NCBI RefSeq assembly: GCF_002159265.1
Contig: NZ_NFHG01000007.1
Coordinates: forward strand, 1-64,000
Source of the DNA: Flavonifractor sp. An82
Lineage (GTDB): Bacteria > Bacillota > Clostridia > Oscillospirales > Oscillospiraceae
Direction: 5' to 3'
Length of the DNA stretch: 64,000 nucleotides
Part shown: positions 9,064-17,129 of the stretch, piece by piece
Numbering within the stretch: position 1 is the stretch's first letter
Layout of the letters: the number at the start of each line of letters is the position of its first letter
Program-made: the position numbers and the translations under genes
Notes under the pieces: generated by a model
Told to the model about the DNA's origin: nothing
What the model saw: the letters and a program-made list of their open reading frames with translations, nothing else
Database searches by the model: none

Positions 9064-10233
9064 TCACCCAAAATATTCCTGCATCAGCGCCTTTTTCAGC
9101 GTTTCCAGCTTGTCAAGGCTGTGGCTGATGGTGGTTTTTGTTTTCTCTGTTTGCTCTACAAATGAGGCAAACCGATTTTGTAAATCTAATGGCGGGACAG
9201 GTATCTGTAATTCTCCAAGTATCTTTTGATTCAGATTCTGAATATTAGCACCTCGTCCAGCCATCTTTTTTCGGATAGAATCAGTTTTTAAAACTCGCAG
9301 CAAATAATCAGCTTTCACTTCATCAGAATTTAATCTGAATCGAATACAAAAGCCGCTAAAAGTTGTTGGAGTTGTTGCAGGATAAACTACTAAACTTCTG
9401 CCTACAAGTGCCTTATTGCCGTTTGAGCGCACAAAAACAATATCACCATCTTTCAACATATATTCGTCAGATGGTATATCTGTAAGGGAAACGGTTGGGA
9501 GTTTTGAAGTATCTGAAATGCAAGATAAGTTTTTAAAATCACCCACACCCAAACAGTGAATATTTACTCCTACATCAGTTGAATGAAAGTTCATTCCATT
9601 TTTACAATCTCCAAGTTGAAGTAATCCCTTTAAATTCCAATCATAGGGGTTACTTACCGGGTCCCCAAACATCTCCACAAACCTGGCTTTAACCATCTCA
9701 TCCAGCTTGTCCAGCTGCTGGCGGCGTTTGGAAATCAGGTGGCTGACCTTATCCAGCACCGCCGCAATTTTGCGCTGTTCGTCAAAAGATGGGAGTGGAA
9801 TGTGTAAATCAGCTATGTGTTCATTTCTCAAATTATTTATGTTAGCCCCCGCTGATGCTGCTGAAATATGGTTGCGGTAATAAGGGGCCTGAAAGAAGTA
9901 TCCCATGTATTCACAGCATTCTATTTTAGGGCGTACAACTTTGCAAAACGCTCCAAATACCATAGGTAAGTCTTTATCTACAAATGCGGCCTTTCCAACT
10001 AGTTCCTTACTGCCGCTAGACGTGCATACAAGTATGTCTCCCTGCCTTAAATATTGAGATTCACTTACTTTATTTTTTGAAACATATACCACATCATCAA
10101 TCACGATTTTTCCATTTTGAATGTTGTTTGCACGCAATAAAATAACACTGTTGTTATTTAGATTATCATGCAAATCCGCTGGTTTATATGAAACCCCCCG
10201 GATTTGCTCTATAATATCTCCTAACTTTGCCAT
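9064..10233 (-). CDS. hsdS: type I restriction specificity subunit
   Basis: DNA-recognition subunit of the type I complex; it directs both HsdM and HsdR. At 389 residues it has the usual two target-recognition domains, each followed by a conserved helical spacer. The first ends IPLPSFDEQRKIAAVLDKV with the LISKRRQQLDKLDEMVKARF helix. The second ends IPVPPLDLQNRFASFVEQ and KLETLKKALMQEYFG. Translation is coupled to hsdM: the hsdM TGA overlaps this ATG as TGATG, which excludes the alternative GTG at 10236. The recognition domains are AT-rich compared with hsdM, as is common for exchanged specificity segments. The target sequence cannot be predicted by eye. Confidence 0.95.
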   Translation of the reverse strand: MAKLGDIIEQIRGVSYKPADLHDNLNNNSVILLRANNIQNGKIVIDDVVYVSKNKVSESQYLRQGDILVCTSSGSKELVGKAAFVDKDLPMVFGAFCKVVRPKIECCEYMGYFFQAPYYRNHISAASAGANINNLRNEHIADLHIPLPSFDEQRKIAAVLDKVSHLISKRRQQLDKLDEMVKARFVEMFGDPVSNPYDWNLKGLLQLGDCKNGMNFHSTDVGVNIHCLGVGDFKNLSCISDTSKLPTVSLTDIPSDEYMLKDGDIVFVRSNGNKALVGRSLVVYPATTPTTFSGFCIRFRLNSDEVKADYLLRVLKTDSIRKKMAGRGANIQNLNQKILGELQIPVPPLDLQNRFASFVEQTEKTKTTISHSLDKLETLKKALMQEYFG

Positions 10234-11765
10234 CACAGCATCCCCTCCAATTCCGCCAGCCCTGCGGTGATCTCCGCCTCCAGCGCATGCAGGTCTTTCA
10301 TCAGCTCTTTTGTCGGGGGATATTCCACCGGCACATACTCTTCCTTTTTATATTTATTGATGGACAGATCATAGTCGTTGTCGGCAATCTCCTGCCGGGG
10401 TACCAAAAAGCTCTGCGCGGTGCGGGGGCGGTCGGCTTCCTGATCGAGGTTGTGGAACCGCTGGATGATGTCGGGGATGTCGTTGTCCGAAATTTCGCTG
10501 CGCTTGTCGTCCAGAGAAAAGCCGTCGGCCTTCATGTCATAGAACCACACGTTTTCGGTGCCGCCCGCGCCGGTCTTGGTGAACACCAGCACTGCCGTGG
10601 ACACCCCCGCGTAGGGCTTGAACACGCCGGAGGGCATGGAGATGACGGCCCGCAGCTGATGGTTCTCCACCAGTTCCTTGCGGATGGCTTTGTGGGCCTT
10701 GGATGAGCCGAACAGCACCCCGTCCGGCACGATGCAGGCGCACTGGCCGCCCTTTTTCAGCATCCGCAGAAACAGCGCCAGAAACAGCAGCTCGGTCTTT
10801 TTGGTGTTGGTCACCGCTTTCAGATTGTCGTGGATGCTCTCCGCGTCCACGGTGCCCTTGAACGGTGGATTGGCCAGACACATGGTATATTGGTCGCTGA
10901 TCTGGTTCTGCTTGGACACGCTGTCCCGGTAGTCGATATCCGGGTGGCTGATGGAGTGGAGCATCAGGTTCATGGCGGAGATGCGCAGCATGGTGCGGTC
11001 GGTGTCAAAGCCGGTAAACGCGTCCCCGGCAAAGTGCGCCCACTGTTCGGTGGTCATGGTGTCCTCATAGTAACGGCGGATGTACTCGGAAGCGGACACC
11101 AGAAAGCCCGCCGTGCCACAGGCCGGGTCACAGATGGTATCGTCCGGGGTGGGCCGCAATAACTCCACCATCATCTCCCGGATATGCTTGGGGGTGCGGA
11201 ACTGCCCATTCTGCCCGGCGGTGGACAGCTTGCTCAGCATGTACTCGTAGAGGTCACCCTGCATATCCCGGTCAGAAATGTCGTGCTCATACAGGTCGTC
11301 CAGCCCGGTGATAATTTTCTGTAACACCTGGGGGGTGGGAATCAGAAACATGGCGTCGCTCATGTAGCGGGCAAAGGCGCTCTCGTTCTGGGGGCCGTCT
11401 TCGGTCTCATCGGTAAGCTCTACCAGCTCGCCTTTGTCGTTGAAGTCCGGCAGATGACCGTGCTTCATGTTCTTGATGGCCGGGAACACCAGCCGGGAAA
11501 TCACATCGTAAATGTCCCGGGGGTCGTTGTTCTTGAATTTGCTCCAGCGCATGGACTGCCCCACAGCAGACGAGGGGAAAATTTTGTCCATCTGCTCGCC
11601 GGTCATGTGTTCAAATTCTTCCGTCTCCAGCTCCTTTTCGTCCAGAGAGCGGATAAACATGAGATAGGTCATCTGCTCGATGACGGTGAGGGGGTTGGTG
11701 ATGCCGCCCGCCCACAAGTCAGTCCAGATTTTGTCTACTTTATTTTTAATCACGCCTGTTATCAT
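10233..11765 (-). CDS. hsdM: type I DNA methyltransferase subunit
   Basis: N6-adenine methyltransferase subunit that protects host DNA and forms the core of the restriction complex. It is 510 residues long. An N-terminal helical domain (IWTDLWAGGITNPLTVIEQM) is followed by the SAM-binding motif DPACGTAGFL and the catalytic NPPF motif. The start at 11765 (MITGVIKNKV) follows GGAGGAACAAACCC and overlaps the stop of the upstream XRE gene as ATGA; the frame to 11825 would extend into that gene. It is GC-rich like the core genome, unlike hsdS and the two cargo genes. Confidence 0.95.
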   Translation of the reverse strand: MITGVIKNKVDKIWTDLWAGGITNPLTVIEQMTYLMFIRSLDEKELETEEFEHMTGEQMDKIFPSSAVGQSMRWSKFKNNDPRDIYDVISRLVFPAIKNMKHGHLPDFNDKGELVELTDETEDGPQNESAFARYMSDAMFLIPTPQVLQKIITGLDDLYEHDISDRDMQGDLYEYMLSKLSTAGQNGQFRTPKHIREMMVELLRPTPDDTICDPACGTAGFLVSASEYIRRYYEDTMTTEQWAHFAGDAFTGFDTDRTMLRISAMNLMLHSISHPDIDYRDSVSKQNQISDQYTMCLANPPFKGTVDAESIHDNLKAVTNTKKTELLFLALFLRMLKKGGQCACIVPDGVLFGSSKAHKAIRKELVENHQLRAVISMPSGVFKPYAGVSTAVLVFTKTGAGGTENVWFYDMKADGFSLDDKRSEISDNDIPDIIQRFHNLDQEADRPRTAQSFLVPRQEIADNDYDLSINKYKKEEYVPVEYPPTKELMKDLHALEAEITAGLAELEGML

Positions 11766-11989
11766 GGGTTTGTTCCTCCGTTTTCTGTATCGGGAATAAA
11801 TTCCATCACGTCTCCGATGTTGCACCCCAGCACAGTACAGATTTTTTCCATGCTGTCCATCGAGACCGGCTCGCCCTTGCTCAATCGCGCTAACACATTG
11901 GTGCTGATGTTTGCACGGTGCATCATGTCAGTCTTGCTCCAACCATGGTCGATCAGCTGCTTCCACAGCCGATTATAGCTGATAGCCAT
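11762..11989 (-). CDS. XRE-family regulator of the hsd operon
   Basis: A 75-residue Cro/C1-type helix-turn-helix protein. The DNA-binding helices lie in GWSKTDMMHRANISTNVLAR, and the usual closing segment MEKICTVLGCNIGDVMEF follows. It resembles small controller proteins that delay restriction expression. It is the first gene of the hsd operon and overlaps hsdM by four bases (ATGA), so the amounts of regulator and methylase are linked. The ATG at 11989 has AGGAGGTGCAGG upstream, and a consensus-like promoter lies about 30 bases further. An autoregulatory role is inferred from position only. Confidence 0.88.
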   Translation of the reverse strand: MAISYNRLWKQLIDHGWSKTDMMHRANISTNVLARLSKGEPVSMDSMEKICTVLGCNIGDVMEFIPDTENGGTNP

Positions 11990-12019
11990 CCTGCACCTCC
12001 TAAATTTCTTCTATTTTCC

Positions 12020-12048
12020 AGTATAACAGGTGTGGCTCTAAAAGACAA
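12020..12048 (-). promoter_or_regulatory. promoter of the hsd operon
   Basis: On the minus strand TTGTCT and TATACT are separated by exactly 17 bases and end about 30 bases before the XRE start codon. Confidence 0.7.
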
Positions 12049-12106
12049 ATAAAAATCACGAAATCATGAAGTTTCGATGCAAACAACTGGGGTCTCATGA
12101 AAATAG

Positions 12107-12135
12107 AGGCGCCTACGAAAAATTCGTAGGCGCCT
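12107..12135 (-). terminator. terminator after the amidohydrolase gene
   Basis: A perfect 13-bp stem (AGGCGCCTACGAA/TTCGTAGGCGCCT) with a 3-base loop. On the minus strand it is followed by CTATTTTC, so it can end the amidohydrolase transcript 70 bases after its stop. On the plus strand TTGTTT follows, so it may work both ways and insulate the hsd operon. Confidence 0.7.
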
Positions 12136-12205
12136 TTGTTTCGATACGCAAAATCGGTTTGTTGTTCTTATGCTGGGATACCTGTATGGCGCGCCTTTTT
12201 CCTGC

Positions 12206-13360
12206 TTATTTGACCTGCTTTCCCTCCAGAAACACCGCCATAACCTTGCCGTTCCAGTCGAAGGGGTGGCCCTGGGTAACCACGATATCGGCGTCCTTAC
12301 CGGGAGCCAGGGTGCCCACCCGGCGGTCGATCCCGGCGATCTGGGCAGGATTGCGGGTGATGGCCGCCAGGGCCTCCTCCTCCTCCATGCCGCCCCGCAC
12401 CGCCATGGCGGCACACAGGGGCAGATACTGAATGGGGGTCTCCGGATGGTCGGTGCAGATGGCCACCTTCACTCCCGCCCCGGCCAGCAGGGCGGGATTC
12501 TCCAACGTCTGACCCACCAGCTCCGGCTTGGAGCGGTCGGTGAGGCAGGGGCCGGTAATTACCGCCGCCCCCTCGGCGGCCAGCAGGTCGGAAATTTTAT
12601 AGCCCTCGGTGCCGTGGACGATCACGTATTTCAGCCCGAACTCCTTGCTGAGCCGCACCGCCGTGGCGATGTCGTCCGCCCGGTGGGCATGGAAGTGGGC
12701 GGGCACCTCCCCCTTCAGCACCGGCACCAGCGCCTCCAGCTTGGTGTCAAAGTCGGGCATATCCTCGTCCGGGTCCTGGTCGGCCTTGTCCTGCTTGTCC
12801 TGGTATTCCAGGGCCTTGGACAGCTCCTCCCGGATGAGGGCCGCCGTAGCCATACGGGTCACCGGGGTCTCCTTCCGATCGTTATACACCGACTTGGGGT
12901 TCTCCCCCAGGGCAAACTTCATGGCCGCCGGGGCCTTCACCACCATCTCATCCACCCAGCGTCCGTCGGTCTTCATGGCCAGGAACTGCCCGGCGATGGG
13001 GTTGGCCGACCCGGGACCGGTGAGCACCGTGGTAACGCCCCCCTCCCGGGCCTCCAGGAAACAGCGGTCCAGGGGATTCACCCCGTCGATGGCCCGCAGC
13101 TGAGGGGTGCAGGGATCGGTGGACTCATTGCCGTCGTCCGCCTCAAAGCCCAGGGAATCCCCGAACAGGCCCAGGTGGCAGTGGGCGTCGATGAAGCCGG
13201 GCAGGATGTGTCCGCCCTGGACGTCCAGAGTCTGATCCCCGGATGCCGTCAGCTCCTCCATGGGACCCACCGCCGTGATCTTTCCGTCCTCAAAGGCCAC
13301 ATAGCCCCGGCCGATCACCGGTCCCTCCATGGTGTGGACCACTCCGTTTACAAGTATCAT
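12206..13360 (-). CDS. amidohydrolase (imidazolonepropionase-like)
   Basis: Cytoplasmic metal-dependent hydrolase of the amidohydrolase superfamily, substrate not known. Visible metal-binding features are HILPGFIDAHCHLGLFGD near residue 60, HFHAHRADDI in the middle, KYVIVHGTEG, and CTDHPETPIQ with the late aspartate. The end (TLAPGKDADIVV) is the composite beta-sandwich found in imidazolonepropionases and related deaminases. At 384 residues it is of normal size. The ATG at 13360 was preferred over 13384 because the protein then begins MILVNGVVHTM, the usual family start. It has its own promoter and terminator, so it is monocistronic. A cyclic amide or nitrogen-containing ring is a plausible substrate. 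Confidence 0.85.
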   Translation of the reverse strand: MILVNGVVHTMEGPVIGRGYVAFEDGKITAVGPMEELTASGDQTLDVQGGHILPGFIDAHCHLGLFGDSLGFEADDGNESTDPCTPQLRAIDGVNPLDRCFLEAREGGVTTVLTGPGSANPIAGQFLAMKTDGRWVDEMVVKAPAAMKFALGENPKSVYNDRKETPVTRMATAALIREELSKALEYQDKQDKADQDPDEDMPDFDTKLEALVPVLKGEVPAHFHAHRADDIATAVRLSKEFGLKYVIVHGTEGYKISDLLAAEGAAVITGPCLTDRSKPELVGQTLENPALLAGAGVKVAICTDHPETPIQYLPLCAAMAVRGGMEEEEALAAITRNPAQIAGIDRRVGTLAPGKDADIVVTQGHPFDWNGKVMAVFLEGKQVK

Positions 13361-13419
13361 CTTCTCCCCGACCCCTTTCGACAAATGTTGTCTTTGACAT
13401 TTTCAGTAAAATATGGTAT

Positions 13420-13448
13420 TTTATATTTGCAGCTCATGCGAGGTACAA
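13420..13448 (-). promoter_or_regulatory. promoter of the amidohydrolase gene
   Basis: TTGTAC and TATAAA on the minus strand, 17 bases apart, about 60 bases before the start codon at 13360. Confidence 0.65.
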
Positions 13449-13492
13449 GTGCGATCCATCAAACGATTCATTCCATTCTTCACGCACACATT

Positions 13493-13522
13493 GGGCGTCT
13501 CCTGACGGAGACGCCCGTTTTT
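13493..13522 (+). terminator. intrinsic terminator pointing right
   Basis: GGGCGTCTCC/GGAGACGCCC with loop TGAC, followed by GTTTTTTC on the plus strand. The flanking genes are both on the minus strand, so its orientation is unexpected. The minus strand has no U-tract, so it is a poor terminator for htrA. Confidence 0.7.
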
Positions 13523-13525
13523 TCT

Positions 13526-14773
13526 TTATGACTGGGGGATATACTGCTCGGTCAGGGTGACCTCACGCTCCAGATAGGCGCCCTCCCGCCACAGGCGGAA
13601 GGAGATCACATCGCCCACGGCCATCCCCTCCTTCAGGGCCAGCAGTTCCTCGATGGTGGTCACCGCCTGACCGTTGGCCTCCACGATCACGTCCCCGGGG
13701 AAGATGCCCTGGGTCCTGGCGTCGGAGTCCTCCTGCACACTCTTGACACAGACGCCGGCAGGCATACCGTAGACCTCCATCATCTCCTCGGTCACTGTAT
13801 AGCAGGTGATGCCGATGGTAGGTTCCCCGCTGACATAACCCTGGCGGATCAGGTCCTCCACCACGGTCTTGACGGTGGTGGTGGGAATGGCGAAGCCCAA
13901 TCCCTCCACCGTGTCGTCATAGGCGTACATCTTCATATTGGTGATGCCCACCACCTGGCCGTACTGGTTGATGAGGGCGCCCCCGGAGTTGCCCGAGTTG
14001 AGGGCGGCGGTAGTCTGGATGAGCACCATACTGTACCCGTCCACATCCACGACCCGGTTGATGGCGGAGATGATGCCGTCGGTCATGGTGCCCCGCAGCT
14101 CCTGGCCCAGGGGGTTGCCGATGGCCACCGCCGGGTCCCCCACTCGCAGTTGATCGGAGTCTCCGAAGACCGCGGGCTGTAAATCCTCCCCTTCCACCTT
14201 GAGCACCGCCAGGTCGGTGGGAAGGTCCATTCCCACCAGCAGCGCATCCAGGATGCGGTCGTTCTGAAGCACCACCTCCACCTGACTGCATCCCTCGATC
14301 ACGTGGGCGTTGGTGATGATATAGCCGTCGGCGGACAGCACTACGCCGGTGCCGTAGGAGTAGGAGGTGCCCGCGTCTCCCCAGATGGAGACGATGGACT
14401 GGATGTTCTCCTCATAGATGGTCTGGAGGGGGTGGGGCTCCGACTGGGGCTGGGGGTTCAGCGTTACAGTAACCTCATCCCCCAAGGGAGCCCGTTCTAC
14501 CGTGGTCTCCCCCCGCTTCTCATCCTCCTGCCAGGGGTCCTCCCAGTCCTCTTCCCATTGCTGGCCGCCGGAGGGCCGCGACAGGGCATCCCGGTACCGC
14601 AAGGTGTCGCCCACCCAGTGGAGCACCACCGCCGCGATGATCAGCAGCGCCAGGGCGGCGCAGAACAGCAGCACCGCCCGGCCCGGTCTCCTGGGCCGGC
14701 GGCCCTTCCTCCGGCCGGGGCCGCCCATCTCTTCCGGGTAGACCCGGTTCTGGTCATAGTAGTAGCCGTGCAT
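13526..14773 (-). CDS. membrane-anchored HtrA/DegP-type serine protease
   Basis: Quality-control protease acting at the outer face of the membrane. A positively charged N-terminus is followed by one membrane helix (residues 33-53), a low-complexity acidic linker, a trypsin-like domain and a C-terminal PDZ domain (about 310-405). The catalytic triad is visible as H157 in TNAHVIEG, D187 in LPTDLAVL and S263 in NSGNSGGA. The ATG at 14773 follows GGGAGGGACCC. It lies 63 bases downstream of a histidine kinase gene on the same strand, so it is probably the output gene of that two-component system, as in CssRS-HtrA systems. The link is inferred from gene order. Confidence 0.9.
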   Translation of the reverse strand: MHGYYYDQNRVYPEEMGGPGRRKGRRPRRPGRAVLLFCAALALLIIAAVVLHWVGDTLRYRDALSRPSGGQQWEEDWEDPWQEDEKRGETTVERAPLGDEVTVTLNPQPQSEPHPLQTIYEENIQSIVSIWGDAGTSYSYGTGVVLSADGYIITNAHVIEGCSQVEVVLQNDRILDALLVGMDLPTDLAVLKVEGEDLQPAVFGDSDQLRVGDPAVAIGNPLGQELRGTMTDGIISAINRVVDVDGYSMVLIQTTAALNSGNSGGALINQYGQVVGITNMKMYAYDDTVEGLGFAIPTTTVKTVVEDLIRQGYVSGEPTIGITCYTVTEEMMEVYGMPAGVCVKSVQEDSDARTQGIFPGDVIVEANGQAVTTIEELLALKEGMAVGDVISFRLWREGAYLEREVTLTEQYIPQS

Positions 14774-14836
14774 GGGTCCCTCCCGTAGTGCGGCTCACAG
14801 CAGGCGGGAATCTTCCCCGCCCACTGGATGCCGGTT

Positions 14837-16294
14837 TCAGGCCAGCGTCAGGGTAAAGGCGAACTCGGTCACCCCGTCCTGGCTGGTCACTGTGATGTTT
14901 TCCTTGTGGTTGTTAAGGATAGTCTTGACGATATACAGGCCCAGACCCACACCCTCCCGGTCCACGCTGCGGGATTTGTCACTCTTGTGGAACCGGTCAA
15001 AGATCATGGCCAGCTCCTCCGGCGGGATGGTCTGGCCGGTGTTGCGTACTGTTACATGGGCCTTGCCCGCCTTGGTGGTGATGGAAATGCCCATGGTGCT
15101 CCCGGGATCGGAGAACTTGATGGCGTTGTCCAGCAGGTTGTAGCACACCTGGGTAATGGCGTCCGGGTCGCCCCACACCATCACCGGATCGTCGGGCAGC
15201 TGGGTATCCACATCCAACTGCCGGTCATTGATCTTGGTCTCCAGGCTCACCAGTACCCGCAGCATGACCTCGGATACGTCAAACTGCTCCTGAGCCGTCA
15301 CATTCTCCGCCGACTGAAGCCGGGACAGATCCAGCATCCGCCGCACCAGGCGGGAGAGCCGCCGGGTCTCGGAGGAAATGGTCTGGAGGGCGGCCCGCTC
15401 CCGCTCGGGGGGGATGGTGCCGTCCAGGATGCCGTCGGAGAAGCCGGCAATAGTGGTCATGGGAGTCTTGAGCTCATGGGAAATGTTGGCCACAAACTCC
15501 GAGCGCCGCTCCTCGCTCTTGGCAATGGAATCGGCCATGGCATTAAAGGCCTCGGCCAGCTCTCCCACCTCGTCCCGCCGGTCCTCGTAGCCGGTGACCC
15601 GGACATCATATTCCCCGTGTCCGAATTTCCGGGCGGTCTCGGCGATCTCCTTCAGAGGCTTGGTCTGCTTCAAAGAGGTCACCGAGCTGGTGAGGAAGGC
15701 GATGCACAGCACCACCACAGCGGTAAAGAAGAAGATGGTGGTAAAGGCGCGCCACAGCTCCGTCAGACTGGAGGCCTCCGCGGCCACATAGGCCACACCC
15801 ACCAGATTCTGCCGGGTCTGGCCGGTAGTCACGTCCACCGTCTTGATGGTAATGGGAGTGCCCGCCACATACCGCTTCTCCGAGAAGAAGCCTCCCAAAT
15901 CGCTCATGCCCGTGTAGCCGCCGGTCTTGGCCACCGTCTCGGACACCGACTTGGGCAAATAGCGGCCCGACAGATCCTTATAACCCTGGACCGTGGCACC
16001 GTCAGTGGACACCACCATCTCGCCGTCGGCCTCAGTGATGAGCACCACCGCGTCGGAGATGCGGGCGATGGTGGCCACCATGGTAATATACACCTCATCC
16101 TCCACACTGTAGCCGATGGAGCGGACCGAAGCGGTGAAGTTGGCCACGTAGTCGGCATTGCGCTCCATGGACTCTTTGGTCTGCCGGATGGTGTACTGGT
16201 AGGACAGGGTAAAGAAGGCGGCGCCCAACAGAGCGAAGGAGATCAGGATCATCCCTGCCGTCAGGACGAACTGCCGTTTATACAGACTGCTCAT
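14837..16294 (-). CDS. sensor histidine kinase
   Basis: Membrane sensor kinase of 485 residues. It has a first membrane helix at about 10-30, an extracytoplasmic sensor segment of roughly 135 residues, a second helix near 180-205, and a HAMP domain (LKEIAETARKFGHGEYDVRV). The HisKA box FVANISHELKTPMTTIAGFSDG carries the phospho-histidine. The ATPase domain shows the N box (CYNLLDNAIKFS) and G box (GVGLGLYIVK). Its ATG overlaps the response regulator stop (ATGA), so the pair is made together. The signal is unknown; the downstream HtrA protease suggests envelope stress. Confidence 0.92.
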   Translation of the reverse strand: MSSLYKRQFVLTAGMILISFALLGAAFFTLSYQYTIRQTKESMERNADYVANFTASVRSIGYSVEDEVYITMVATIARISDAVVLITEADGEMVVSTDGATVQGYKDLSGRYLPKSVSETVAKTGGYTGMSDLGGFFSEKRYVAGTPITIKTVDVTTGQTRQNLVGVAYVAAEASSLTELWRAFTTIFFFTAVVVLCIAFLTSSVTSLKQTKPLKEIAETARKFGHGEYDVRVTGYEDRRDEVGELAEAFNAMADSIAKSEERRSEFVANISHELKTPMTTIAGFSDGILDGTIPPERERAALQTISSETRRLSRLVRRMLDLSRLQSAENVTAQEQFDVSEVMLRVLVSLETKINDRQLDVDTQLPDDPVMVWGDPDAITQVCYNLLDNAIKFSDPGSTMGISITTKAGKAHVTVRNTGQTIPPEELAMIFDRFHKSDKSRSVDREGVGLGLYIVKTILNNHKENITVTSQDGVTEFAFTLTLA

Positions 16295-16986
16295 CCGCCG
16301 GTCACAACCTCAAACTTATAGCCCACGCCCCACACGGTTTTCAGGGACCACTGGTCGCTTACCCCCTCCAGCTTCTCCCGCAGGCGCTTGATGTGTACGT
16401 CCACGGTGCGGGAATCGCCGAAGTAGTCAAAGCCCCACACCTCATCCAGCAGCTGGTTGCGGGTAAACACCCGGTTGGGAGAGGCGGCCAGATGATAGAG
16501 CAGTTCCAGCTCCTTGGGGGGCGTATCCACCCGCTTGCCGTCCACCAGCAGCTCATAGGAGTCCAGGTTGATGACCAGCTTGTCAAAGGACAGCTTCTTC
16601 TCCCCGCTGCCATTCTCGTCCCCGCCGAAGCGGCGCATCACCGCGTGGATGCGGGCCAGCACCTCCTTCATCTCAAAGGGCTTGACGATGTAGTCGTCGG
16701 CGCCCCCCTCCAGGCCGGCCACCTTGTCCTGGGTCTCGCCCTTGGCGGTGAGCATGATGACGGGGGTCTTGTCATTCTCCCGGATCTTTTTGAGCACCGA
16801 CCAGCCATCCATCACCGGCAGCATGATGTCCAGCAGCACCAGGTCGGGGCGGAAGGAGCGGAACAGCTCCACGCCCTTGCCGCCATCGCCGGCTACCGCC
16901 GTCTCAAAGCCCTCCTTCTCCAGATAGAGATGGAGCAGCTCCGCAATATTGGAATCGTCTTCCACAATGAGGACCTTTTTACCCAT
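16291..16986 (-). CDS. OmpR/PhoB-type response regulator
   Basis: A 231-residue transcription factor with a receiver domain (acidic pocket ED near residues 9-11, phospho-acceptor D53 in LLDIMLP, and K in IVKPF) and a C-terminal winged helix (SRTVDVHIKRLREKL). It should be activated by the overlapping kinase. It heads the operon regulator-kinase-HtrA. A TATAAT hexamer lies about 95 bases upstream, though without a clear -35 box. Targets are unknown; self-activation of the operon is a reasonable guess. Confidence 0.92.
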   Translation of the reverse strand: MGKKVLIVEDDSNIAELLHLYLEKEGFETAVAGDGGKGVELFRSFRPDLVLLDIMLPVMDGWSVLKKIRENDKTPVIMLTAKGETQDKVAGLEGGADDYIVKPFEMKEVLARIHAVMRRFGGDENGSGEKKLSFDKLVINLDSYELLVDGKRVDTPPKELELLYHLAASPNRVFTRNQLLDEVWGFDYFGDSRTVDVHIKRLREKLEGVSDQWSLKTVWGVGYKFEVVTGG

Positions 16987-17078
16987 AGTACACCGTCCTT
17001 CTCAGACTGATCTGAATCATATTCTTCCGGTCCCTCCGGTTATGCATTCAACCGGGAGCCCGCGTCCCATTCTTTTTT

Positions 17079-17084
17079 ATTATA
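17079..17084 (-). promoter_or_regulatory. possible -10 box of the regulator-kinase-htrA operon
   Basis: A perfect TATAAT on the minus strand, about 95 bases before the response-regulator start. The -35 region is weak, consistent with an activator-dependent promoter, but that is inference. Confidence 0.35.
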
Positions 17085-17129
17085 CGCCCAAAGTCCCGAC
17101 GTGAGGTGAACAATTTGTAAATCGACCGC

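Larger units (their letters stand above)
13394..13523 (+). other. candidate small transcription unit (possible sRNA)
   Basis: On the plus strand TTGACA (13394-13399) and TATTTT (13417-13422) are 17 bases apart. About 70 bases later a 10-bp hairpin with six U residues ends the unit. No reading frame with a ribosome site lies between. A transcript of roughly 90-100 bases is possible, but the area also holds the amidohydrolase promoter on the other strand. Confidence 0.35.
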
